A stretch of 64,000 nt of DNA from Fusibacter sp963666805 (lineage in GTDB: Bacteria > Bacillota > Clostridia > Peptostreptococcales > Acidaminobacteraceae): contig CAXXWR010000004.1 in the NCBI GenBank assembly GCA_963666805.2, positions 248,001-312,000 on the forward strand. The letters run 5' to 3'. The translations under genes and the position numbers were made by a program. The notes under the pieces are model-generated. The model did not search any database. It saw only the letters and a list, made by a program, of their open reading frames with translations, and was not told the origin of the DNA. Each line of letters starts with the position of its first letter. The first letter of the stretch is position 1. Of this stretch, positions 17,291 to 25,664 are shown one piece after another.

Positions 17291-18125
17291 TTTATTTAAG
17301 GTGAAGTTTTTAGGGGTAAGAGGCTCTTATAATTTATCAGATTCTAAAATGCAACGCTACGGAGGCAATACCAGTGCTATAGAAATAGAAACAGAGACAC
17401 AACGCATTTTTATAGATGCAGGGAGTGGGATTACCAAAGTTGTACCTGAGGGGTTCAATAAGGAAATGACCCTTTATTTCTCTCATTATCACTGGGATCA
17501 TATATTAGGTCTTCCGTTTTTTACACCACTTTATGACGAACAAGCATCACTTCTTATAAGGGGGATGGCACCTGAAAAATACACTTTGAATCAAGTCGTT
17601 GAAATGCTATTTGACACTCCTTTTTGTCCAATTGGTTGGGACAGTGTCAAAGACAGGACGAAGATAGAAGTGATTAATAAAGAAGGGTCAGAAGTATTAG
17701 AAGATATTAAAGTAGATCATATAGGGCTTAGGCATCCAGGAGGATCTGTAGGGTATCGCTTTACAAGTGGTGATAAGGTAGTCGTTATTTTAACAGATAT
17801 TGAAATGAGTCGTGCTTTTGATACTTATGAGGCTGATTTTAATCGCTTAAGGGATTTTGTAAATCAAGCAGACGTTTTAATTATGGACGGATCTATGACC
17901 AATGAAGAATACTACGGCAAAGATGGTTCAAATAAAGTGGGATGGGGACATTCTCCACTTGAAGAATGCATTTTATTGGCACAAAAGGGTCAAGTGAAAA
18001 AGACTTATATGACACACTATTTACCTAATCGAGAAGACCAGCAGAATGATGAAATTCTTAAGCAAATAAGGAAAAAATATGAGGGCATCTATTTTGCGCA
18101 AGAGAATGAAGTTATAGTGCTTTAA
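17277..18125 (+). CDS. Metallo-beta-lactamase-fold hydrolase, possible cyclic-nucleotide phosphodiesterase
   Basis: 282 residues. It carries FLGVRGSYN and YGGNTSAIEIE near the N-terminus, then the metal motif SHYHWDH (His70, His72, Asp74, His75), a later LRHPGGSVGYR with a ligand His, LTDIE and MTHYLP. These match the branch of the fold that includes RNase Z/PhnP-like phosphodiesterases and is often found beside CHASE2 cyclases. Overlap with the cyclase gene by 14 bases indicates tight co-translation. Hydrolysis of cAMP or another cyclic nucleotide is a reasonable idea but is not shown by the sequence. Confidence 0.75.
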   Translation: MRTSNLFKVKFLGVRGSYNLSDSKMQRYGGNTSAIEIETETQRIFIDAGSGITKVVPEGFNKEMTLYFSHYHWDHILGLPFFTPLYDEQASLLIRGMAPEKYTLNQVVEMLFDTPFCPIGWDSVKDRTKIEVINKEGSEVLEDIKVDHIGLRHPGGSVGYRFTSGDKVVVILTDIEMSRAFDTYEADFNRLRDFVNQADVLIMDGSMTNEEYYGKDGSNKVGWGHSPLEECILLAQKGQVKKTYMTHYLPNREDQQNDEILKQIRKKYEGIYFAQENEVIVL

Positions 18126-18146
18126 TTTAATGAATGTGAGGTTAAA

Positions 18147-19610
18147 ATGCTAGAGAGCAAATTAAGACGTCAATTTGATAAATTGATGAAAGTTGGGATG
18201 GCACTGACTGCCGAAAAAGATTATGACAAATTACTGGAATTGATTTTAACAGAAACCCGAACGCTTGCAGAAGCCGACGGCGGAACATTATATATCGTGC
18301 AAGAGGGAAAACTCCACCACAAAATCATGCAAACAGTTTCGATGGATATTTTTTTAGGCGGTGGCGGTGAGCCTATTGACTTTGAACCGATTGAAATAAG
18401 TGAAGAAAATGTATCAGGATATGCAGTAATACATAGAAAACCTGTTAATATACCTGATGTCTATCATACTCAATTATTTGATTTTTCAGGTCCTAAAGAC
18501 TTCGATAAAAGTACAGGTTATGTCACGCGGTCCATGCTTGTTTTTCCACTCATTAATCGATCAGATGAAGTTATAGGGGTTGTTCAATTAATTAATGCTC
18601 TTGAAGAAGGGGAGCGTGTTCCATTTGATGAGAGTTTAGAGGAAATTGTCATGACACTTAGTTCTCAAGCGGGTATAGCCATTGAAAATATGCAGTATGT
18701 TGAGAATATTAAGGCCATGTTTGATTCATTTGTTAAAGTCCTCGTAACGGCAGTTGAAGAAAGAACACCTTATAATGCGAATCACTCTCGTAATGTCGCC
18801 AAATATGTAGAAGCTTTTGCTAGGGCGATTAACCTCAATGAAGAAGGACCCTATGGGAAAACCTATTTTGATGAGGCTCATATTTCTAATTTGGTAACAT
18901 CAGCATGGTTACACGATATTGGGAAAGTAACAGTCCCAGAAAAAGTAATGGATAAACCAACAAGACTAGGAGAAGAATGGGAACCACTTAATGACCGTTT
19001 AGATAAGATTAAAGCTAGCATCAACGCTTGCTATTACCGCCAAAAATGTGAGTGTTCAGAGACAATAAATGAAGTTAAATGGCAGGAAGATTTAAAAGTT
19101 GTTGATGAAGCACGGCAGTTTTTTGAGATTATTAATGAAGGTAATATCTTTATGGATGATAAAAAGAGAGAAACGTTAGATTACTACTACCATTATCGCT
19201 TTTGTAATATAGAGGATCAATTGTTAAATGATAAATGCTATAAGCTTCTTTCCATTGTCAAGGGAACGTTAACCCGTGAAGAACGGCAAATTATGGAGAA
19301 TCATGTGGTGACAACAGAGCGCATGCTTAATAAAATGACGTTTCCAAAAGATATGATGGCTGTTCCAGAATGGGCTATTAATCATCATGAATATTTAGAT
19401 GGGAGTGGTTATACAAAACAGCTTAAAGCACACCAACTTTCAACTGAATCGCGTATGCTTACCATTGTAGATATCTATGATGCTTTAACAGCTACAGATA
19501 GACCTTATAAAAAAGGTATGCCAGACTTAAAGGCTTATCAAATTTTAGGATTTATGGTTCAAGAGGGAAAGCTAGATGGTGATTTATTAGACATTTTTAA
19601 GAAGAGATAA
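18147..19610 (+). CDS. GAF domain plus divergent HD-GYP protein
   Basis: 487 residues. A GAF ligand domain occupies about 20-185 (DGGTLYIV, VIGVVQLINA). The HD part begins at AVEERTPYNANHSRNVA and has the catalytic HDIGK (His256, Asp257). The GYP motif reads HHEYLDGSGYT (~410-420), with Thr in place of Pro, and ~160 residues separate HD from it, about 100 more than usual. The insert contains a cysteine cluster (CYYRQKCEC) that could bind metal. HD-GYP proteins cleave c-di-GMP or cGAMP; activity here is uncertain. It is encoded 21 bases after the MBL gene in the same direction as the cyclase, suggesting a shared second-messenger circuit. Confidence 0.8.
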   Translation: MLESKLRRQFDKLMKVGMALTAEKDYDKLLELILTETRTLAEADGGTLYIVQEGKLHHKIMQTVSMDIFLGGGGEPIDFEPIEISEENVSGYAVIHRKPVNIPDVYHTQLFDFSGPKDFDKSTGYVTRSMLVFPLINRSDEVIGVVQLINALEEGERVPFDESLEEIVMTLSSQAGIAIENMQYVENIKAMFDSFVKVLVTAVEERTPYNANHSRNVAKYVEAFARAINLNEEGPYGKTYFDEAHISNLVTSAWLHDIGKVTVPEKVMDKPTRLGEEWEPLNDRLDKIKASINACYYRQKCECSETINEVKWQEDLKVVDEARQFFEIINEGNIFMDDKKRETLDYYYHYRFCNIEDQLLNDKCYKLLSIVKGTLTREERQIMENHVVTTERMLNKMTFPKDMMAVPEWAINHHEYLDGSGYTKQLKAHQLSTESRMLTIVDIYDALTATDRPYKKGMPDLKAYQILGFMVQEGKLDGDLLDIFKKR

Positions 19611-19645
19611 AGCCTCTTAGGCTATCAAATTACGCTATAAAAAGA

Positions 19646-19690
19646 GCGTCTAAAGACAGTTAGAAAATGTCGTTTAGACGCTTATTTTTT
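19646..19690. terminator. Bidirectional terminator between convergent genes
   Basis: GCGTCTAAA/TTTAGACGC with an inner GACA/TGTC extension, flanked by T runs on both strands. It separates the GAF/HD gene from the minus-strand ferredoxin gene. Confidence 0.85.
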
Positions 19691-19703
19691 AGTGTATAGA
19701 CTG

Positions 19704-20507
19704 TTAATCTTTTAAGGTAATCACAGGACTAATCATTTCATTGTAATTAATTAATGGGTTGTGATATCTGGCCTTATCACGAGTCGCTTTCTTATACTGA
19801 ATGGCCGATTTAGGACACCACTGCATACAAGACAAGCAGACTGAGCAGTTATCAGCAAAACTAACGGTATGTTCAGTTAGACTGATATTTTTTTCAGGAC
19901 ATATTTTGACACATACACCACATTGATCACAACTGGGATCGACGGTAAATTGATTACAAAAACGCTGTGGTTTCATTTGAAATCCCCAACCAATTAGACG
20001 TGTCGCCAGTTTCCCAGTCAGTGCAGATGTGGAATCGGCAGTTTCTCTTTTTAACAAAGATTCAATCACTTGGTCTAAGGATGAAATCCCCTCTTGGATA
20101 ATGGGGGTGGTGATTGATTCGCCTTCACAAGAATTAGGGGTGTAAGGGAGAATAATACAGTTATCAGGCATGTTGATGTTATGGACATAGTGAAAATCAT
20201 AGCCCGTCTTTTTGATGTGATGATGGGCATCACCTGGACTTCCACCGCAAGTAGTAATTAGGAAACGATAACGTCCGATGAGTGCTTTTTCTTGTACAAA
20301 CCTTTGCACAAGAGGTGGTGTCCTGAATGCGTAAATAGGTGTAACCACACCGATTATATCATCTTCTTCACTTTCTTCGATAACTTCAAGAGGTGTCATT
20401 ATTTTAATAAGTTTGACTTCATAGCCTTCTTTTTTGTATCTTAAACCTATCTTTTCTGCAATTAACAGGGAATTTCCTGTGCCTGAGTACCAATATATTT
20501 TAACCAA
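19704..20507 (-). CDS. EFR1-type flavodoxin/ferredoxin fusion
   Basis: About 267 residues. The N-terminal flavodoxin-like domain has the FMN phosphate loop YSGTGNS and CGGSPGD; the C-terminus carries two [4Fe-4S] motifs, CDQCGVCVKICP and CSVCLSCMQWCP. This is the architecture of the EFR1 family of ferredoxins, general electron carriers in anaerobes. The start is taken as TTG 20507 because AAAGGA lies eight bases upstream; the frame stays open to another TTG at 20528, but that would put the ribosome site inside the gene. No clear redox partner is encoded nearby. Confidence 0.85.
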   Translation of the reverse strand: MVKIYWYSGTGNSLLIAEKIGLRYKKEGYEVKLIKIMTPLEVIEESEEDDIIGVVTPIYAFRTPPLVQRFVQEKALIGRYRFLITTCGGSPGDAHHHIKKTGYDFHYVHNINMPDNCIILPYTPNSCEGESITTPIIQEGISSLDQVIESLLKRETADSTSALTGKLATRLIGWGFQMKPQRFCNQFTVDPSCDQCGVCVKICPEKNISLTEHTVSFADNCSVCLSCMQWCPKSAIQYKKATRDKARYHNPLINYNEMISPVITLKD

Positions 20508-20562
20508 AGAGTTCAATCCTTTCTTCAATAAGTGATATTCATATTATATCCCATTTCAAACA

Positions 20563-20595
20563 AAAAAGAAAAAAAACTGCCCAAAGACAGTTTTT
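20563..20595 (-). terminator. Terminator of the small membrane protein gene
   Basis: AAAAACTG (20572-20579) pairs with CAGTTTTT (20588-20595); on the minus strand it is followed by a long T run. Confidence 0.75.
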
Positions 20596-20619
20596 ATTTT
20601 AAAGTGTAAAGTCAATTTA

Positions 20620-20874
20620 TTATTTATTGATATGTCGATGGTCAAAGATTGAAACAAAAAAAGACACAATCAATAAAGCAATTGAAAAATAATAAAGTTT
20701 TATATTCGTGTTAATGGGACAAACGCCTTCAGGTAAAGAGGCACGGACCATCCATGTTGAAATTAAAGTATAGAGACTTAAGCCAATGGCACAAATAAAT
20801 AATAAATCAGAAAGGCGTTTGAGACGGCTACTTTTCCGCAAATAATTTTGAAAAATAGTTTTCAATTGATGCAC
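20620..20874 (-). CDS. Small two-pass membrane protein
   Basis: 84 residues. GTG start preceded by a near-perfect AAAGGAGGT. Two membrane segments (LLFICAIGLSLYTLISTWMV and YYFSIALLIVSFFVSIF) are joined by a short outside loop (RASLPEGVCPINTNIK). The N-terminus is positively charged. The family is not recognised; single gene with its own terminator. Confidence 0.65.
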   Translation of the reverse strand: MHQLKTIFQNYLRKSSRLKRLSDLLFICAIGLSLYTLISTWMVRASLPEGVCPINTNIKLYYFSIALLIVSFFVSIFDHRHINK

Positions 20875-21011
20875 GGCGACCTCCTTTTCGGTAGATTATT
20901 CTAAATATAGTATTTAATATACCACTTTTTGCCCCACTTTAGACTAATGTTACAAAAAGTTAAAGTAAAGCAAGATTCAGGAGCTTATAGGTGTAAAGGG
21001 AGGGGGGCTTG

Positions 21012-21020
21012 TGGTATAAT
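21012..21020 (+). promoter_or_regulatory. Extended -10 promoter
   Basis: TGGTATAAT at 21012-21020 with a weak -35. It precedes the YkgJ-type gene by 38 bases. Confidence 0.55.
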
Positions 21021-21058
21021 AAATAGAATTTTGAAAGATAAACGAAATGGAGAAAATA

Positions 21059-21778
21059 ATGGAACAATCAATCCGCACAAAAGCAAAAGAAAAAGGGTAT
21101 TTTGAAGCATTGAGTAAGCTCTATAAAAAAGTCCCTAGTGGTGTCTGTAAAGGCTGTACGGACTGTTGTTCAGAGTCAGTCAATATTTCTTATGTAGAAC
21201 TGATGCAAATTTTAGATTATATGAATGAGAAGAGGCTATTAGATGAGCCTCAACTGACTTATAGACTTTTATCTTTTTATCTGTTAGCCTATGTGAAACC
21301 TCAAAAGTGTCCTTTTCTTGAAGCGGGTCAATGTATGATTTATGAGGTTAGACCCTTACCTTGTCGTATTTTTGGCAACAGAACCCGTGAAGCTTATGCA
21401 GATAATTATGAAGCGGTTTTGAATCAAAATAAACAAATAGCCCTCTATTATTATAAAGAAAAAGATTTAATGATGCCTCGAAAAGTTTGGAACAGGGAAA
21501 TAGGTTATTGTGAGGATTACCAAAGAACAGAAACCTTAAATACTGATGAGGTCGCTGACCTCTATAATGACTTGATTCAAATTGATGGCCAATTTTACTT
21601 TGAAACAGATGAAGGGTTTGACCCCCTCAATAGGGACTTAGTCCATGAATTGGTCCAGTTTTTGATGGAAGATGATTTTGATTATTTAGATATGTCAATA
21701 CTTGCACAAATGCGGGAAAGGGTTTTGTCTTTGTACAATCATAATGAAAAAAACACAAGAGATATTTTCAAAAGATAA
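21059..21778 (+). CDS. YkgJ-family cysteine-cluster protein
   Basis: 239 residues from ATG 21059. The family signature is clear: CKGCTDCC near residue 30 and CPFLEAGQCMIYEVRPLPC with CRIFG, a set of Cys residues thought to hold a Zn or Fe-S centre. The C-terminal half is acidic and not recognised. ATG 21059 is chosen over ATG 21047 because GGAG sits six bases before it, while the earlier ATG has no ribosome site. Role unknown. Confidence 0.85.
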   Translation: MEQSIRTKAKEKGYFEALSKLYKKVPSGVCKGCTDCCSESVNISYVELMQILDYMNEKRLLDEPQLTYRLLSFYLLAYVKPQKCPFLEAGQCMIYEVRPLPCRIFGNRTREAYADNYEAVLNQNKQIALYYYKEKDLMMPRKVWNREIGYCEDYQRTETLNTDEVADLYNDLIQIDGQFYFETDEGFDPLNRDLVHELVQFLMEDDFDYLDMSILAQMRERVLSLYNHNEKNTRDIFKR

Positions 21779-21934
21779 GCTTGCATCTTATATAAGAATG
21801 TGTTACTTTATCTTTTAATGGGACTTGAAATTATATTGTGGGAAAATAATGTCCCGATAAATTTGAAAATGAAAGAAATAATGAAATAGATAGGGAAAAA
21901 TCCCTGTAATATAAGCTATAAACAAGGAGTATAT

Positions 21935-22738
21935 ATGAATTACCAATTAGTTGCACTAGATATGGATGGCACGTTATTAAAAGAAGATAAAAGCATATCA
22001 GAGAGAAATCAAGCTGCCATTAAAGCAGCACGTGAGGCTGGAAAAAATGTCATTATTGCCACAGGCAGACCTTCGATAGGTCTCATTCCTTATATAGAAC
22101 AGTTAGATATGAAAGGCCCTCATGATTATGTCGTGGCTTTTAACGGGGCACTTGTAAAACATATTCAAAGTGGAGAGGTTATCTTTAGTAAGACAGTAAC
22201 TCATCAGGATTATGAAGCGTTATTTGCTTTGAGTCAAGAATATGGTGTCCATATACATGCACTGACAGATGAGTATGTAACAACCCCTAAAAAGAATCCT
22301 TACACACAAGTTGAAGCCGATATTAATAGTATTGAAATCAAAGAATGGGCTGTTCAAGAAGTGCCAAAAGATGATGTTTTGGTTAAAATTATGTTCATTG
22401 ATGATCCTAAAAAGTTAGATGCTGTTGAAGCAAAGTTGCCCCCTGAATACCGTGAGAAATATACAGTGGTAAGGAGTGCACCTATCTTTTTAGAGTTCTT
22501 AAATCCAGCAGCGGACAAGGGCGTTGGCGTTAAAGCAGTAGCTGAACGCGAAAATGTTCCTAGAGAATCTGTTATCTGTGTGGGTGATGCAGATAACGAT
22601 AAGGCAATGATTCTTTATGCAGGGTTAGGCGTTGCCATGGGCAATGCTGTTGAACCAATCAAAAAAATTGCCAATACGATTACAGACGATAACGAATCAG
22701 ACGGCGTGGCAAAAGTTATTGAAAAGTATATGCTATAA
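21935..22738 (+). CDS. Cof-type HAD-IIB sugar-phosphate phosphatase
   Basis: 267 residues with the four HAD motifs: ALDMDGTLL (nucleophile Asp), ATGRPS (motif II), Lys in the SADKGVGVKA-like NPAADKGVGVKAVA, and CVGDADNDKAM (motif IV). The cap is of the IIB type. These cytosolic Mg-dependent enzymes dephosphorylate sugar phosphates or flavin precursors; the exact substrate cannot be read. AAGGAG precedes the ATG. Single gene followed by a bidirectional terminator. Confidence 0.9.
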   Translation: MNYQLVALDMDGTLLKEDKSISERNQAAIKAAREAGKNVIIATGRPSIGLIPYIEQLDMKGPHDYVVAFNGALVKHIQSGEVIFSKTVTHQDYEALFALSQEYGVHIHALTDEYVTTPKKNPYTQVEADINSIEIKEWAVQEVPKDDVLVKIMFIDDPKKLDAVEAKLPPEYREKYTVVRSAPIFLEFLNPAADKGVGVKAVAERENVPRESVICVGDADNDKAMILYAGLGVAMGNAVEPIKKIANTITDDNESDGVAKVIEKYML

Positions 22739-22774
22739 TCAATCTTTTTTATCAATAGAATAAGGCATAATATA

Positions 22775-22833
22775 AAAAGGTGTCCTTCCTTAAGAGTGGG
22801 TTTGAATCGCTCTTGAGTTAAGACACCTTTTCT
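22775..22833. terminator. Bidirectional terminator
   Basis: AAAAGGTGTC (22775-22784) pairs with GACACCTTTT (22822-22831), with an inner TTAAGAG/CTCTTGA stem. It serves the HAD gene and the convergent proC. Confidence 0.88.
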
Positions 22834-22845
22834 TGTATCTAAGTT

Positions 22846-23685
22846 CTATTTGTCTGGTTCAGACATTTTGATGGATTTCATAGCACAAGCGGTCATGGCT
22901 TCGATAATGGCATTTCTAAAGCCTTCTTTTTCAAGCGTAGCCACAGCTTCTATAGTTGTTCCTTTGGGTGAGGTCACCATATCTTTAAGTTCACCAGGGT
23001 GTTTTAAACTTTCAAGGTACATTTGGGCTGACCCCAGCATAGTTTGAGCTGCCATTTGATAAGCGGCTTGTCTTGGAAGACCTAATTTGACGCCGGCGTC
23101 TCCCATAGCTTCAAGCATCATGAACATATAGGCAGGTGATGACCCTTGAGTAGCGATAGAGGCATGAACCAATGACTCATCAAGAACGGCGACTTCTCCA
23201 GCTGCACTAAAAAGTTTTTTGACATAATTCAGTGAAGGATGACCTTCGGGATAATCTGTAAAAATACAAGTCATTCCTGCGCCGACTTGAGCAGGCGTGT
23301 TGGGCATAACTCTAAAAACATCTGTTTCTTCGTCAAAGTAGTCCTTAAGTTGTTGAGTAGTGACCCCAGCTGCAACAGATATAATCAATTGATTTTTGAG
23401 AAACAAATGGGTCAGTGGAGAAATGACAGAATCAATAAGATGGGGTTTCACAGCAATAATGATAGTGTCTGCATTTTTAACCACATATTCATTATCAGTG
23501 GTGGCGTCTATCTCGTATTGGTCGATGAGTAAAGAGGCACTTTTTTGAGTTTTGGTACTGGCGATGACGTGTTGTGGTTTAAAAAGACCACTGGTGATGA
23601 GTCCATTAATAATAGCTTTGGCAATATTACCGCCACCAATAAATCCGATTTTTTTATCCATGTCTAATTTGTATGACCGTGTCAT
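22846..23685 (-). CDS. proC: Pyrroline-5-carboxylate reductase
   Basis: 279 residues. NADPH-binding loop GFIGGGNIAKAI, then IIIAVKPHLID, VFRVMPNTPAQVGAGMT and the C-terminal signature MVTSPKGTTIEAVATLEKEG, all diagnostic for ProC. It catalyses the last step of proline synthesis in the cytoplasm. The start is ATG 23685 with AAAGGAG just upstream; a second ATG eight codons in has no ribosome site. Monocistronic, ending at the shared terminator. Confidence 0.96.
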   Translation of the reverse strand: MTRSYKLDMDKKIGFIGGGNIAKAIINGLITSGLFKPQHVIASTKTQKSASLLIDQYEIDATTDNEYVVKNADTIIIAVKPHLIDSVISPLTHLFLKNQLIISVAAGVTTQQLKDYFDEETDVFRVMPNTPAQVGAGMTCIFTDYPEGHPSLNYVKKLFSAAGEVAVLDESLVHASIATQGSSPAYMFMMLEAMGDAGVKLGLPRQAAYQMAAQTMLGSAQMYLESLKHPGELKDMVTSPKGTTIEAVATLEKEGFRNAIIEAMTACAMKSIKMSEPDK

Positions 23686-23741
23686 ACGCTCCTTTCGTCT
23701 TTTTCTTTAATTGTAACATTTTAAAGCAACATTTTCAGTAT

Positions 23742-23769
23742 TTAACATTGAGATAAAGTAAGGTATAAT
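23742..23769 (+). promoter_or_regulatory. Probable promoter
   Basis: TTAACA (23742-23747), 16 bases, TATAAT (23764-23769), 28 bases before the next ATG. Confidence 0.5.
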
Positions 23770-23797
23770 GGTTTTGTATGAAAAGAGAGGTATCTAA

Positions 23798-24259
23798 ATG
23801 AATTTAAAAGAAATAGTAGTGCTTACAGACAAAAAGGATATCATGAATGAAATGATGCAACTGTTTCCCGAATGTAAGCCTCATCGAAAAGAAATTGAAC
23901 AAGTATGTGATTTTTTATATGAAACACCTACAATGACATTTGATGACTTTGAAATTAATATTTCAGTAGTTGATCCATCTGAACTGGATGAAGCGTATGA
24001 TGAAGAGATTGATGAAGAACCCTATGTAGTAGTCTCTGGCTATTCTCAAGAAGCAGATCTTGTTTTTGCACTGGGCTTTGCTAAATGGGAAGAATGGGCA
24101 AACGCAGATATTCGTGTAGATGAAGAAGTGCACTTATCAAATGAAGCCTTAGTGAGTATATGTCTTTATGAAATGACTTTTTATGGCTATGATCAAGAAA
24201 CTATTGCAGATGAACTTAGGACGCTTGAAAAAGGCTTGTCATCTGAAATGTATCATTAA
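23798..24259 (+). CDS. Conserved-looking hypothetical acidic protein
   Basis: 153 residues, strongly acidic (DELDEAYDEEIDEEPYVVV-like stretch), no signal peptide or membrane segment. Repeated mention of hydrophobic core segments (YVVVSGYSQEADLVFALGF, VSICLYEMTFYGYD) suggests a compact cytosolic alpha/beta domain. I do not recognise the family. AGAGG ribosome site, own promoter and a strong terminator indicate a real single gene. Confidence 0.65.
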   Translation: MNLKEIVVLTDKKDIMNEMMQLFPECKPHRKEIEQVCDFLYETPTMTFDDFEINISVVDPSELDEAYDEEIDEEPYVVVSGYSQEADLVFALGFAKWEEWANADIRVDEEVHLSNEALVSICLYEMTFYGYDQETIADELRTLEKGLSSEMYH

Positions 24260-24274
24260 AGAAACCTATAAAGC

Positions 24275-24323
24275 GTTGGATAATTTTGCAAATTAAATAG
24301 CAAAATAATCCAACTCTTTTTTT
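24275..24323 (+). terminator. Strong terminator
   Basis: GTTGGATAATTTTGC pairs with GCAAAATAATCCAAC (24300-24314), one mismatch, followed by seven T. Confidence 0.9.
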
Positions 24324-24399
24324 AATTTTTTCTGTATAATAAAAGTAGAAGGCTTAAAAAATATAAAGAAAAGACTAAATAAAGGAAGTTGAACAGACC

Positions 24400-25647
24400 A
24401 TGAAGAAAAAAATAACAGGCATCATTCTTATGATGATTATCCTATATATTGCTTCAAAATTGCTAGTCAGTTTATTCGAAAGCTCAGAGCTAGAGGTAGA
24501 TAAAGTTGAGTTCGAAGAGCCTGTTACAATTCGATTTTACAGTTCTTGGGGAGGAGAAGATAACAAGTCAGAGATTGTAGATCAATTGATTCAAGATTTT
24601 AATAAAGCTAATCCAGATGTTATTGTTGTGAATGAATCCATGAGTGGCGAAGATTTTCTTTTTAATTTAAAAACAGACTTTGCCTCCAATCATCCACCTG
24701 ATGTCTTTGGATTATGGCCAGGATCAGACTTGAAACAGTTAGTTGAACTGGGAAAGGTAGCTGATATAAAGCCTGCACTTTTACAAGACCAAGCTTGGTT
24801 GCAGCGGTTTAAACCCAGTGTTGTAGAGGATTATTTTGAAGAAGATGCCGTATATAGTGTACCTTTTGAAATGATTTATGAAGGCCTATTTATCAATACC
24901 TCTTTGTTTGAGGTTTATAACATTGAAGTGCCAAGTGACATCACGTCATTAGAATCAGCATGTAAGGCATTAAAAGCGAGACAAATCGTTCCTATTGCTT
25001 ACAATGCAACACCAGAAGGCTCTTTTCTCTATCAAACGATGGTAGCGTCTATAGGCGGCAAAGAGATTGAAGACGATCCTCAATTGCTTAAAAAGACAAT
25101 GATAGAGGCAGCTGATGAAATGAAACGCCTCTATGAAATGGGCGCTTTTCCAAAAGAGGCATTTCTATTAGATGATTATAGCCGTAATCAGATGTTTTTA
25201 GAAGGTAATGCAGCGATGATTGCACAAGGGTCTTGGTATGTTGATGAAGAATTTGGTCAGAATTTTAATGTTTCTTTTATTCCTTTTCCCTATAAAGAAA
25301 ATGAAAATAGAGCAATTTATGGGTTAGGAAATGGTTATTTTCATGTTTCAAGCGAAGCTGAAAAGGACGGCCGAAAATGGGATGCGTCTATTCGATTTTT
25401 AAAATTCTTAACATCAGAAGAAAGCTGTAATCGCTTTCATACATTAGCAGGTTTTGAGAGTTCGCTAAAATGCAGTGATGAGATGGAAGGCACCATTAAG
25501 ATGCAGGGCGCAAAAGCTTATGTAGCACCGATTGATCATTTGGTAAACCGATCAGTATGGGAATCAGACACCGTGAAACGTTTTCCTTTGTTCTTCACCA
25601 ATAAAATTTCAAGTGAATCATTGATTGATTCTTTATTTGAACCATAG
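24400..25647 (+). CDS. Membrane-anchored extracellular solute-binding protein (sensor accessory)
   Basis: 415 residues, family 1 binding-protein fold: PVTIRFYSSWGG, LIQDFNKANPDVIVV, PPDVFGLWPG, VPFEMIYEGLFIN, and a C-terminal KFLTSEESCNRF. The N-terminus is a membrane segment (IILMMIILYIASKLLVSLF) without a lipobox Cys, so it is probably anchored by its uncleaved helix rather than by lipid. The histidine kinase gene starts 17 bases later and the response regulator follows, while the transport genes with their own lipoprotein lie further on. This suggests that the protein presents a sugar to the kinase rather than to the transporter; inference. Confidence 0.85.
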   Translation: MKKKITGIILMMIILYIASKLLVSLFESSELEVDKVEFEEPVTIRFYSSWGGEDNKSEIVDQLIQDFNKANPDVIVVNESMSGEDFLFNLKTDFASNHPPDVFGLWPGSDLKQLVELGKVADIKPALLQDQAWLQRFKPSVVEDYFEEDAVYSVPFEMIYEGLFINTSLFEVYNIEVPSDITSLESACKALKARQIVPIAYNATPEGSFLYQTMVASIGGKEIEDDPQLLKKTMIEAADEMKRLYEMGAFPKEAFLLDDYSRNQMFLEGNAAMIAQGSWYVDEEFGQNFNVSFIPFPYKENENRAIYGLGNGYFHVSSEAEKDGRKWDASIRFLKFLTSEESCNRFHTLAGFESSLKCSDEMEGTIKMQGAKAYVAPIDHLVNRSVWESDTVKRFPLFFTNKISSESLIDSLFEP

Positions 25648-25664
25648 TTTTTTAGGAGGTAAAA

